Below are positions 24,852 to 32,082 of a DNA stretch of 64,000 nt, one piece after another. Numbering within the stretch: the stretch's first letter is position 1; every line of letters begins with the position of its first letter. The notes under the pieces were generated by a model. It had not been told where the DNA came from. It made no database searches and worked only from the letters and a program-made list of their open reading frames with translations. The stretch is from Bacteroidales bacterium (lineage in GTDB: Bacteria > Bacteroidota > Bacteroidia > Bacteroidales > F082). The stretch covers positions 1-64,000 of the forward strand of contig JAEEQP010000021.1 of assembly GCA_016285355.1 (NCBI GenBank). Reading direction: 5' to 3'. Position numbers and translations under genes: made by a program.

Positions 24852-26409
24852 AATACTGCAAGGTAGGCGGTAAATCCATCAGGTCTTTGCAGGTGTAAAC
24901 AAAGAAGTTTTTCACCGTTTTTCCTCCACGTTCAATGGGAATAACCCCCACCAGTTCAATCTCCTTGAAATACCATTGGTAAGTCTCCTTCGGGTTTTTA
25001 AAATAACGGCTATCGGAGAGGAACCAATAATTTTCTCCTAGATGGAATCCATCTCGTTTATCATTGATCCACAAATATTTGTGCAAAAATTCAGGCCAGC
25101 CTAAGCCCATGACCCTCATGCCCAAAGGACGCGCCACATAATAGTCGAGGTTGGCGAGTGGGAACCATTGGTTGGCCACAATGCCGTCTTCCGCTTTCAT
25201 CACGCCTTCTGCGATTTTTTGTTCTCGGAAATCGGCGAATTTCTCACCCAATTGTCGCCAACCATACATGTCCAAAGTGAAGTCGTCGCGCCCCAGCATT
25301 TCGGGTTCGGTGTGTTTGTCCAAAGGAATGAAGCCTGTCTTGATTTCGGCCACGCCAATCACCAAAACAACTCCAAGCACAGATAAAGCCGCAATGATGG
25401 ATTTGGGCAATTGGTCTGGTTCGATCTGTTTATCTCGCAGATATACAGCGGATAACAGGATGAGTGAAACGTAGGCAGGTGCGTTCCAGTGCGGCAAAGT
25501 CGGGCGGGTGAGAGAGAAAAACAGGAAAACCAAAATCAAAGGCAACGCGATGCAAAGGATAAAACGTTGTGTGGATTTTTCGATGTTGATTTTCTTTTTG
25601 AAAGCTGCGATGATGGTGATAATGGCAAGCACAAAGTTGACAGGGTTGTTATAGAGAAATTCACCTGCTAATTCGGTGCCGAAAGTGCTGAAATTGAGTT
25701 TGTTTCCACCAACACGAGCACCGTGGAAGCTGAAACTAATGAAGTCATATTGGAGATTCCATCTCAAAATGGGCAAAACCAAATTGATGGAAACAAACAA
25801 GGTGCAATAAAAAGCCCAGGTTTTGAGCGGCTTCCTGTCAAAAATGAGGATGTAAAGCATCAGTCCAATCCAAAGGAACACGCCCGAATATTTGGAGAGC
25901 ATGGCCACTCCCGCAAATGAGCCGAATAAAATGATGAAACTATCGGAATGTTGTTGAGTATGAAGCCGTTTGAAATAGATGATAGCCATCCAAATCGCCA
26001 GCAACCAAAACAGCATCAGTGGCGTGTCGGGCATGATGAAGATGCCAGTGATGACAAAGGCGTAGATGGAAGCGGAGTAGAGTAGCGCGGCATAAAGTCC
26101 TGTTCGTGCGTCTTTGATTTCTTTGCCGATGCGATATATAATATAGGTGTTGGCAGTCATGAAGACCACTGAGGCCAATCGGATGAAGAATTCGCTGTCA
26201 AACAATAGGTTAAGGCTGAAAACTTGGATGACTCTGCCCACCATGGGCGGGTGGTCGAAGTGGCTCCAGTCGGGATAGAGAGCGTAAGTCCAGTAATACA
26301 CTTCATCGTTGCCAAATTCCATCCAAGCGGCCAAAATGCCTCTCACGACCGTGCTGATGGCCAAGAGCCAGATCAGTATCTTGTTGATATTTTGCTCTTT
26401 AATGTTCAC
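24820..26409 (-). CDS. GT39/PMT-type glycosyltransferase membrane protein
   Basis: This is a roughly 529-residue GT-C protein with a first helix, then the FGNDEVYYWTYALYPDWSHF loop and DHPPMVGRVIQ, a classical ArnT/PMT_2 motif with catalytic acids. Ten or more further helices and a soluble C-terminal domain follow. Such enzymes move a sugar from polyprenyl phosphate to lipid or protein in the periplasm. The best start is GTG 26409 (VNIKEQNINK), which overlaps the PHP gene stop by 11 bp; no ATG precedes the first helix in this frame without running deep into that gene. Confidence 0.75.
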   Translation of the reverse strand: MNIKEQNINKILIWLLAISTVVRGILAAWMEFGNDEVYYWTYALYPDWSHFDHPPMVGRVIQVFSLNLLFDSEFFIRLASVVFMTANTYIIYRIGKEIKDARTGLYAALLYSASIYAFVITGIFIMPDTPLMLFWLLAIWMAIIYFKRLHTQQHSDSFIILFGSFAGVAMLSKYSGVFLWIGLMLYILIFDRKPLKTWAFYCTLFVSINLVLPILRWNLQYDFISFSFHGARVGGNKLNFSTFGTELAGEFLYNNPVNFVLAIITIIAAFKKKINIEKSTQRFILCIALPLILVFLFFSLTRPTLPHWNAPAYVSLILLSAVYLRDKQIEPDQLPKSIIAALSVLGVVLVIGVAEIKTGFIPLDKHTEPEMLGRDDFTLDMYGWRQLGEKFADFREQKIAEGVMKAEDGIVANQWFPLANLDYYVARPLGMRVMGLGWPEFLHKYLWINDKRDGFHLGENYWFLSDSRYFKNPKETYQWYFKEIELVGVIPIERGGKTVKNFFVYTCKDLMDLPPTLQYFMAQSAAGDK

Positions 26410-27631
26410 TTGTTTCCTCTTTTCTCTTTTTGACGAGATACCATGCCAAGGCCGCAAAGGCAACCACATACACGAACCAATACATGTAGGTTTGTGCCTT
26501 GTTGACGACATCCAAACGCTGGTCAATGGGTTCGGGTGTCGGATGCCGCGTGATGGGATTCAGATAGAAATGCTGCAGCCCGTTGACATTGATTTGCGTC
26601 CTAACATAGTGGTCTTCAGGTTGGATGACATAAAAGGCTGTCGTAACATTTTCCTCGGTTTTCAGCAGCTTTCCGTCCTGTCCGATGAACTTCACTTCCT
26701 GCATCTTGTTGTTTGAAGTCTCGATAAACAAGGTGTCGCCAACCAACTCAGCGCGAGTTAGATAGGGCAAGGTTCTGGCTTGCGTCACTTTTTCTTCAAG
26801 CGTCATGGGGAAATGGAAAAAGTTGTCAAACTCCACTGCATAGCACAAACCCTTATCCAAGGCTTCATAAACATGCTCTGGATGGAGGTCAGACGTGTTA
26901 ATCATGGTCAAGTTGTGGCATACTTCGGTGACTTTGTTGATATTGTGGGTGTCGTCGTCGCCGAGGGCATACACGCGGTGACCGTGGGAAAGAGCCATGT
27001 CCCAATGCTCGAAGGCGTTGCCGTAAGGATTCAGCACCTCAATCAAATGGTAGTTGCTCAAAAACATCATGTCGTTCACCTTGTAGCCTTTGGTAAACGA
27101 GGCATGGGCGGGCATGACGAAACGACAATGTTCGCTTAACTTGTTGAGCATGTGTTGCTTCATGTTGAGATTCTGCATGAAGAGGAAATCGGGCCAATAC
27201 ACCGACTCTGCTCCAATGCAAATCTGGTGTGTCTTGCGGAAGAGGCCGTAGCCATGTTCGTAGGCGGGGATATAGCCCTCTTTTTCAGCGTTATGTGGGT
27301 TGATATGCATATAATCGGAGATGCCATAATGGTCGTAGCCCAAGGCTTGATACACGCTGTCAATGGTCGTCTCTTTGCTCTTGCGTCCGTTGGTCAGGCC
27401 GAAATACCTGCGCGAATGGCAATGGAAATGGTACTTCTTCCATTGGTCGGGTTTCATGTCTTGGTAAGGGTTGTAGAGATACTCGCCCGAGAAAGGTCGC
27501 GGTTCTTTGAAACTGTAGGTGGGCACGGAGAGGTAAATGTATAAGATGAGCAGCAGCAAGGCGATGCCGAGACCTGCCATCACCCTACCGAAGTAGAACC
27601 AAAAGCCATGTTTCTTTTTCTCTTTACTCAT
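26399..27631 (-). CDS. Membrane-anchored PHP-like phosphoesterase domain protein
   Basis: The 410-residue protein has one membrane helix at each end (VMAGLGIALLLLILYIYLS and YMYWFVYVVAFAALAWYLV) around a PHP-like domain. Metal-binding candidates are HFHCHSRR, DHYGISDYMHI, HASF and ALGDDDTHN. PHP domains hydrolyse phosphate esters; an extracytoplasmic, double-anchored version has no fixed role known to me. ATG 27631 is used because it follows a minus-strand TAGCTTTGC (27647-27639) and gives a normal membrane start. It is translationally linked to the GT39 gene, which suggests a role in envelope lipid or glycan metabolism. Confidence 0.7.
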   Translation of the reverse strand: MSKEKKKHGFWFYFGRVMAGLGIALLLLILYIYLSVPTYSFKEPRPFSGEYLYNPYQDMKPDQWKKYHFHCHSRRYFGLTNGRKSKETTIDSVYQALGYDHYGISDYMHINPHNAEKEGYIPAYEHGYGLFRKTHQICIGAESVYWPDFLFMQNLNMKQHMLNKLSEHCRFVMPAHASFTKGYKVNDMMFLSNYHLIEVLNPYGNAFEHWDMALSHGHRVYALGDDDTHNINKVTEVCHNLTMINTSDLHPEHVYEALDKGLCYAVEFDNFFHFPMTLEEKVTQARTLPYLTRAELVGDTLFIETSNNKMQEVKFIGQDGKLLKTEENVTTAFYVIQPEDHYVRTQINVNGLQHFYLNPITRHPTPEPIDQRLDVVNKAQTYMYWFVYVVAFAALAWYLVKKRKEETSEH

Positions 27632-27638
27632 ACAGCCT

Positions 27639-27647
27639 GCAAAGCTA
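27639..27647 (-). promoter_or_regulatory. -7 promoter box of the PHP/GT39 pair
   Basis: On the minus strand this reads TAGCTTTGC, matching TAnnTTTG, seven bases upstream of the ATG at 27631. Confidence 0.45.
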
Positions 27648-27697
27648 AAGGAAAAAATCGGAAAGGGCAAAAAATGGTAAAAATTTTCGGTCGCACC

Positions 27698-27780
27698 TGC
27701 GCACTGTCGGAATTTAAACCACCTTTCCACCTGCGCACTATCGGAAAAAATAATTACTTGAAGGGTGCGCACTATCGGAA
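27698..27780. repeat. Three iterons of TGCGCACTnTCGGAA at exactly 34-bp spacing
   Basis: The 15-mer starts at 27698, 27732 and 27766; copies two and three are identical, and copy one has G for A. No gene starts within reach in a normal promoter geometry. The arrangement resembles the ATPase promoter iterons at 31761-31841, and a decayed minus-strand box (CATTTTTTGC, 27676-27667) follows. The rest of 27648-27857 is AT-rich with no gene that I can see. Confidence 0.6.
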
Positions 27781-27857
27781 TTTTAATATTAACATGTTGA
27801 TAATTAGTATTTTATTAAAATCATCAGTTTTTACCTATTATATTTTTAAAAATTGTC

Positions 27858-27866
27858 TATCTTTGC
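27858..27866 (+). promoter_or_regulatory. -7 promoter box of the structured RNA / small-protein unit
   Basis: TATCTTTGC is a clean TAnnTTTG match. Transcription should begin near 27873, about 320 nt upstream of the first ATG, leaving room for the structured RNA. Confidence 0.6.
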
Positions 27867-27914
27867 CCCGATAAAACACAAATAGTAACTCAAAACAAAA
27901 CAGATATGTAGGAA

Positions 27915-28138
27915 AAGCGCAAGTTTGCGTGAAACGAAACAACATAAACAAACGGCATTTATACTGAATTCTTCTGCTTAGAAATTTGGCGATTTTTAAC
28001 AAGGAAGGAAACACTGTCTAAAGTTTTAGTCAAGATGCTCGCGCGTTAGCGTGAGATTGACTTATTTCTTGGGATAGTGGGTTCGCCAAATACCTTAAGC
28101 AGCGGGAAACAAGTAAGTTTCACGCTTTTTTTGTGCTT
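27915..28138 (+). ncRNA. Rod-like structured leader or ncRNA
   Basis: A series of nested pairings folds 224 nt into one long rod. Outer to inner: AAGCGCAA/TTGTGCTT (27915-27922, 28131-28138), GCGTGAAAC/GTTTCACGC (27927-27935, 28117-28125), CTGCTTA/TAAGCAG (27974-27980, 28096-28102), ATTTGGCGA/TCGCCAAAT (27984-27992, 28083-28091), CACTGTC/GATAGTG, AGTCAA/TTGACT, then CTCGCGC-GTTA-GCGTGAG at the tip (28038-28055). A T7 run follows the second stem, so it may end as a separate RNA or act as an attenuating leader for the genes downstream. Confidence 0.6.
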
Positions 28139-28191
28139 GTTTGGAGATGAAGACAAGTAATTCACATAGTATCAATCTAAAACTTTCGCTT

Positions 28192-28587
28192 ATGAAGAAG
28201 CAAACCAAAAAGAGAGGGAAGGCTGTTGCGCTTTCCTTGGCGATGGCAGCGGCATTGTCGTTGCCGTTTGGCGCATTGGGGCAAGGCTTGTTCGGAGAGG
28301 GTAGCGATAGTGGAGGTAACCAAGGGCTGCTTGGAAGAGGAAACCATAGTACTACGGAAGGTGCCTACACGCACCAAACCTTTGGGAACGACTACGACGG
28401 TACCTTTACGCACCAGACCTTTGGAAACAACCACGAAGGCAACTTCACGCACCAAACCTTTGGCAACGGTGTACCTGTAGGCAGCGGACTGTTCATCCTA
28501 TTTTCAGCTGGGATAGGCTATGCCGCAACGAAAAGAAAAAAGCAAAACAAGACAAATCAACAAAACAAAAGGAATCAAATCAATTAA
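28192..28587 (+). CDS. Small exported repeat protein with tripartite C-terminal tail
   Basis: I do not recognise the family. The 131-residue protein starts with a strongly basic signal peptide (MKKQTKKRGKAVALSLAMAA ... ALGQ). A Gly/Asn-rich part carries three near-perfect 13-residue repeats with the core THQTFGN (59-66, 72-79, 85-92). The C-terminus is PVGSG (95-99), a hydrophobic helix and KRKK (114-117). That layout resembles sortase- or exosortase-type sorting tails and recurs in the protein at 38032-38343. ATG 28192 is chosen over 28141/28147 because the signal peptide begins there. The lipoprotein gene follows 12 bp later. Confidence 0.6.
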   Translation: MKKQTKKRGKAVALSLAMAAALSLPFGALGQGLFGEGSDSGGNQGLLGRGNHSTTEGAYTHQTFGNDYDGTFTHQTFGNNHEGNFTHQTFGNGVPVGSGLFILFSAGIGYAATKRKKQNKTNQQNKRNQIN

Positions 28588-28599
28588 GGAGACAAAACA

Positions 28600-30201
28600 A
28601 TGAAAAGAATTAGTATGATTTTGGCGGCAGTCGTCCTCATTTTGGGCCTGTCGCAATGCAAGAAGCAGGAGCAATCCGCCTCGGAAACTGATGGAACCGT
28701 GGCCATCACCCTCGATGTGAAGGCGCACGACGGCTCAAGGATAAACGTGAACCCCAACAACGGCATGGTCGCCTTCGAGTATGGCGACGTTGTGTATGTG
28801 GCAAGCGGGCAGAAGTTCGTGGGTACACTGACCAACAACGGCAACAGTTTTTCTGGCAACATCACCAACCCGACCGAGGGAGAACCTCTTTATTTCTTCT
28901 TCCTTGGCAACAAGACCCCGGAAGAAGCCCTCACCCCGGGCAGCAGCACTACTTGCTCGGTGAACATCAGCGATCAGACGAACGGTTATCCAGTGATTTC
29001 GTTTGCCACTTCCAATGAGACCTTCACAGGCGCGGGACTTTACACAGCGTTCTTCCTCAATAAGGCTGCTTTGGTGAAGTTTGATGTTACGACCCTTTCA
29101 CCTACACCTACTTGTATCTTGGGAATGAACAACAAGGTGACAGTCGATTTCTCGACCAACGCCTTTGCCTATAACCAAGTGGACAACGGACTTGTCAAGT
29201 TGCCTGGTTGGAGTGGTGAGCATTGGGCCATCTTGTTGCCTCAGGCGGCTTTGGCGGAAGGTGACGAGGGTACTGTCTATACCGAAGACGGAAATTATAT
29301 GGGTACACGCCCAGCCATTTCCGCAATCACCGCCAACGATTACCTGAGCGAAGGCTTTGCATTGACGGCAACGGTTGAAACCAATCCTGGAACCACTCCT
29401 ATAGGTGCTGTTAGTGGCAAGTTCACCATCAACGACAATGGTGACCGTGTCTATTTCTCGCAAGGCAATTTACAATATATTGGCAGTGCTACAACCCCAT
29501 ACTGGAAATTTGCAGATAACCAATGGGATTACCTTGGAACCACCACAGGACAGAACAGTGACGACCAAAATGTTGACCGTGATCTTTTTGGTTGGGGCAC
29601 GAGCGGCTACAACCATGGCGCGGTGTGCTACCAGCCTTGGAGCACTAGCACGAACGACAATGACTACTGGGCCTACGGAGAAGCCAACTACAACCTGTAC
29701 GACCAGACCGGCCAAGCCGACTGGGGCTACAACGCGATAAGCAATGGAGGCAACACGGAAGGCCTGTGGAGAACCTTGACCATAGATGAATGGGATTATG
29801 TATTCTACAACCGTCCTACGCTTTCTGGCATACGCTTTGCCAAAGCCACTGTGGACGGCGTGAACGGTGTCATCCTTCTGCCTAACGATTGGGATGCTTC
29901 CACCTACGACCTGAACAGCACGAACTATAGCGGTGCCAACTTTACCGCCAACACCATCACCGCCGCCGACTGGACGAACACGCTTGAAGCCAACGGTGCA
30001 GTATTTCTGCCTTCAGTAGGTGGCCGCGACGGGACTTCGGTACATCATGTAGGCAGTATAGGCTATTACTGGTCGTCTTCGTGCACCAGATACGGCGGCA
30101 GAGCGTACGACGTACTCTTCCACAGCAACAGCATCTTCACATACTATGATTACATGTGCTCCAGCGGTCAATCTGTACGCTTGGTTAGTTCTGTTGAGTA
30201 G
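28600..30201 (+). CDS. Lipoprotein with C-type-lectin-like (DGR target-like) C-terminal domain
   Basis: A lipobox ends at C20 (LILGLSQC), so this 533-residue protein is an envelope lipoprotein. Residues ~30-260 form a beta-rich domain similar to fimbrillin-like regions. From about 265, GKFTINDNGDRVYFSQGNLQ opens a C-type-lectin/FGE-like domain ending in GYYWSSS ... SGQSVRLV, the fold used by many Bacteroidales diversity-generating-retroelement targets. No reverse transcriptase or template repeat is visible in the window. The co-directional small repeat gene and the structured RNA probably belong to the same unit. Confidence 0.65.
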   Translation: MKRISMILAAVVLILGLSQCKKQEQSASETDGTVAITLDVKAHDGSRINVNPNNGMVAFEYGDVVYVASGQKFVGTLTNNGNSFSGNITNPTEGEPLYFFFLGNKTPEEALTPGSSTTCSVNISDQTNGYPVISFATSNETFTGAGLYTAFFLNKAALVKFDVTTLSPTPTCILGMNNKVTVDFSTNAFAYNQVDNGLVKLPGWSGEHWAILLPQAALAEGDEGTVYTEDGNYMGTRPAISAITANDYLSEGFALTATVETNPGTTPIGAVSGKFTINDNGDRVYFSQGNLQYIGSATTPYWKFADNQWDYLGTTTGQNSDDQNVDRDLFGWGTSGYNHGAVCYQPWSTSTNDNDYWAYGEANYNLYDQTGQADWGYNAISNGGNTEGLWRTLTIDEWDYVFYNRPTLSGIRFAKATVDGVNGVILLPNDWDASTYDLNSTNYSGANFTANTITAADWTNTLEANGAVFLPSVGGRDGTSVHHVGSIGYYWSSSCTRYGGRAYDVLFHSNSIFTYYDYMCSSGQSVRLVSSVE

Positions 30202-30245
30202 TTTTTAGTTCTTCCCAAGTTTGGCAAGAACGCAAATTGTTTGTT

Positions 30246-30278
30246 AGGCTTCGCCGAGAATGGGCGAAGCCTTTTTTT
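30246..30278 (+). terminator. Terminator of the lipoprotein gene
   Basis: AGGCTTCGCC pairs perfectly with GGCGAAGCCT around a 7-nt loop and is followed by T7. It closes the 27.9-30.2 kb transcription unit. Confidence 0.88.
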
Positions 30279-30305
30279 CAAAAGAACATGATGCAGCAAC
30301 AAGAA

Positions 30306-30362
30306 TCAATACAAAAAGCCGAAAAGCCACAAAGGGAGTTTGTTGCCAAAGGCGTATTCTAT
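30306..30362 (-). pseudogene. 3' relic of an AAA ATPase gene
   Basis: The last 18 codons of a minus-strand frame read IEYAFGNKLPLWLFGFLY and stop. The intact ATPase at 60848-62053 ends DTEVGYGNRIPLWLFGMMY with the same stop position. No body of such a gene precedes it: upstream (30363 onward) come palindromes and then the unrelated end of another ATPase. This is the surviving tail of a lost cassette. Confidence 0.7.
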
Positions 30363-30372
30363 CCGCCCGAAT

Positions 30373-30425
30373 TTGCTTAATCTAATAAGCAATTTCAAGA
30401 AAAAATTGCTTAATCCAATAAGCAA
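30373..30425. repeat. Two copies of the palindrome TTGCTTA-n6-TAAGCAA
   Basis: Copies at 30373-30392 and 30406-30425 differ by one base in the loop (ATCTAA and ATCCAA) and start 33 bp apart. Together with the neighbouring inverted repeat they fill the gap between the ATPase relic and the intact ATPase. They resemble the promoter-proximal palindromes of the other ATPase genes. Confidence 0.65.
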
Positions 30426-30485
30426 ATTGCGCCATCTTTCAACGGCTTCGTTGAAAAAGCTGAAGCCTTTTTTATGCAATAAAAC

Positions 30486-30528
30486 ATCTGTACTGCACAA
30501 AAAACACACTTTTTTATGCAGTACAGAT
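30486..30528. repeat. Perfect 12-bp inverted repeat ATCTGTACTGCA
   Basis: Arms at 30486-30497 and 30517-30528 are separated by 19 bp; both are near a TTTTTTATGCA run. The core TGTACTGCA differs from the other motif sets in this region. It lies directly downstream of the intact ATPase stop. The stretch 30202-30552 contains no intact gene. Confidence 0.65.
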
Positions 30529-30552
30529 AAAATATTGCATACTTTCGGCACT

Positions 30553-31719
30553 TTATTGGTATGTCCCCCAATCCTTCCACGACACATAATCGATGCCGTT
30601 GATGGTACAAGTCAGGTCGCCGAGATAGAAAACTGCACCTCGGCTACCATCGTCACCGCGAAGCGCAAGGTAATCGCATGTGTTTTTCGAGAGGTTTTGC
30701 TCCGCCTCGATGGTGCTCTTGATTTCAATCGCGAAAGTACGTTTCCAGTCCGCAATGGTGTCCACCTCGAAACCTTTCAGGTCGCGGTAATAAGTCAGAT
30801 TGGGCTGTTTGCCTTGGTTCAAGCGGCCTTTCAGCAGTTCGGCAATCGCAAAGGTTTCCACGATGGCACCTTTGTTCGGATGGAGAATCAACTCCTCCAC
30901 CGACTCAATCCGCAACAGATGGCACAGCAGGCCTGAATCCACAAAATACAGTTTCGGGGTCTTCACTAACGCTTTGCCAAGGGTTTGAGTATCAGGCTCC
31001 AAGAAGTGGATAATGAACGACGACTCCAAAATGGAAAGCCATTGCTTCACGGTTGGAGCCGAAACGCCGATGCCACGAGCGATACTGTCCATTGAGAGCA
31101 TTTGGCCGCTGTAGGTGGCGCAAAACTGGATGAATTTCTTGAACACCGACAGGTTGCTGTAGTTGATTTGGCTCTCTACATCCAAATCAAGATAAGTGTC
31201 GATGTAACTGTTGAACCAATCGTCAGTCGTGAAATGTTTGGCCGTGTCGTACAAGGGCGGGTAACATCCCTTGAAAACCGTCTCATACACATTGGTTCCC
31301 AGTAAATTATCATGTTGAAGTTCGCCAATGGAGAACGGAAGAAGTTTCAGAAAAGCCGCACGTCCAGCCAAGGAGTCTGTCATGTTCTGTTTCAAATTGA
31401 ATTGGTTTGAGCCGGTCAAAATGTATTTGCCTGGCGTGAAACTGCCTTGATCGACATGATATTTGACCGCATCGAAAATTTCTGGCACTTTTTGCGCCTC
31501 GTCGATGATGGCTCCATCGGGAAAAGCCAGCAGGAAGTCTATTGGGTTGGCAGTGGCCAATTCACGGATGGTCTTATCATCAAGCGAAATGTATCGTTTC
31601 TCGGGAAAAGTCATCTTCGCCAAAGTTGATTTTCCGCTTTGCCGCGGCCCTGTAATCCCAATCACGGCGAATTGTGAAGCAAGCCTCAAAAGGGCCTCTT
31701 TTGCTGTTCTCTGAATCAT
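30553..31719 (-). CDS. AAA_14/DUF4143 ATPase (cassette 1)
   Basis: The 388-residue protein has Walker A GPRQSGKST (24-32), Walker B GAIIDEAQKV, an arginine-type sensor region LTGSNQFNL, and a C-terminal DUF4143 domain ending with a PD-(D/E)xK-like strand pattern (FEVDTIAD ... FAIEIKSTI). Members are abundant in Bacteroidales and usually stand alone; their role is unproven, with defence or toxin-like functions suggested. A set of 22-bp iterons sits directly upstream of its -7 box. The gene is a single-gene unit surrounded by remnants of similar cassettes. Confidence 0.82.
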   Translation of the reverse strand: MIQRTAKEALLRLASQFAVIGITGPRQSGKSTLAKMTFPEKRYISLDDKTIRELATANPIDFLLAFPDGAIIDEAQKVPEIFDAVKYHVDQGSFTPGKYILTGSNQFNLKQNMTDSLAGRAAFLKLLPFSIGELQHDNLLGTNVYETVFKGCYPPLYDTAKHFTTDDWFNSYIDTYLDLDVESQINYSNLSVFKKFIQFCATYSGQMLSMDSIARGIGVSAPTVKQWLSILESSFIIHFLEPDTQTLGKALVKTPKLYFVDSGLLCHLLRIESVEELILHPNKGAIVETFAIAELLKGRLNQGKQPNLTYYRDLKGFEVDTIADWKRTFAIEIKSTIEAEQNLSKNTCDYLALRGDDGSRGAVFYLGDLTCTINGIDYVSWKDWGTYQ

Positions 31720-31749
31720 CGTTTTACCATTTTTGAGGTGAAATTTATG

Positions 31750-31841
31750 GCAAAAATAGTAAAAATCTAAAGTTTGGAGCGGAAAAATCTAAAGTTTTGA
31801 ATAGAAAAATCTAAAGTTTATAGTGGAAAAATCTAAAGTTT
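31750..31841 (-). promoter_or_regulatory. Iteron promoter of ATPase cassette 1
   Basis: On the minus strand a TATTTTTGC box (31758-31750) is preceded at once by four copies of AAAAATCTAAAGTTT (plus-strand reading) starting at 31761, 31783, 31805 and 31827, an exact 22-bp period. Two helical turns per unit would place bound proteins on one face of the DNA. The rest of 31842-31991 is AT-rich with no gene seen. Confidence 0.75.
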
Positions 31842-31991
31842 TGAAATTATGTATTTTTATAATATTGTATATCAATTATTTATTTTATATTTTGTATAGT
31901 TTGAGAGGCAATAAAAGCATCATTGTTTTGCCGTCAAAATTCGGCCATCTGAAAAATTTTGCATAACGACCTTCCACACCGCTTTATTTCT

Positions 31992-32000
31992 TATCTTTGC
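31992..32000 (+). promoter_or_regulatory. -7 promoter box of the suf operon
   Basis: TATCTTTGC lies 83 bp before the sufB ATG. The leader between contains the REP-like palindrome CCCTGAGCCTGTCGAAGGG (32043-32061). Confidence 0.55.
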
Positions 32001-32082
32001 AGCCTAATTTGAAATCATTCTTAATAAGGAAGTGGTAAGGGTCCCTGAGCCTGTCGAAGGGCCCATTTCAAAAAAGAAAAGT

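Noticed and set aside
27698..27780. Three repeats at 34-bp spacing as a short CRISPR
   Set aside because: Spacers of 19 bp share AT-rich character, no cas genes are present and repeats are too short.
27915..28138. Calling the rod-like RNA 6S RNA, tmRNA or RNase P RNA
   Set aside because: No tmRNA or RNase P signature sequences are visible, and the internal bulge needed for 6S could not be confirmed by hand.
31761..31841. Four regular repeats as a CRISPR array
   Set aside because: The 15-bp unit with 22-bp period leaves only 7-bp spacers, there are no cas genes, and the array abuts a promoter box.
32032..32082. Upstream GTG as sufB start
   Set aside because: The extra codons are a REP palindrome (PEPVEGP) with no conservation value; ATG 32083 gives a normal SufB.
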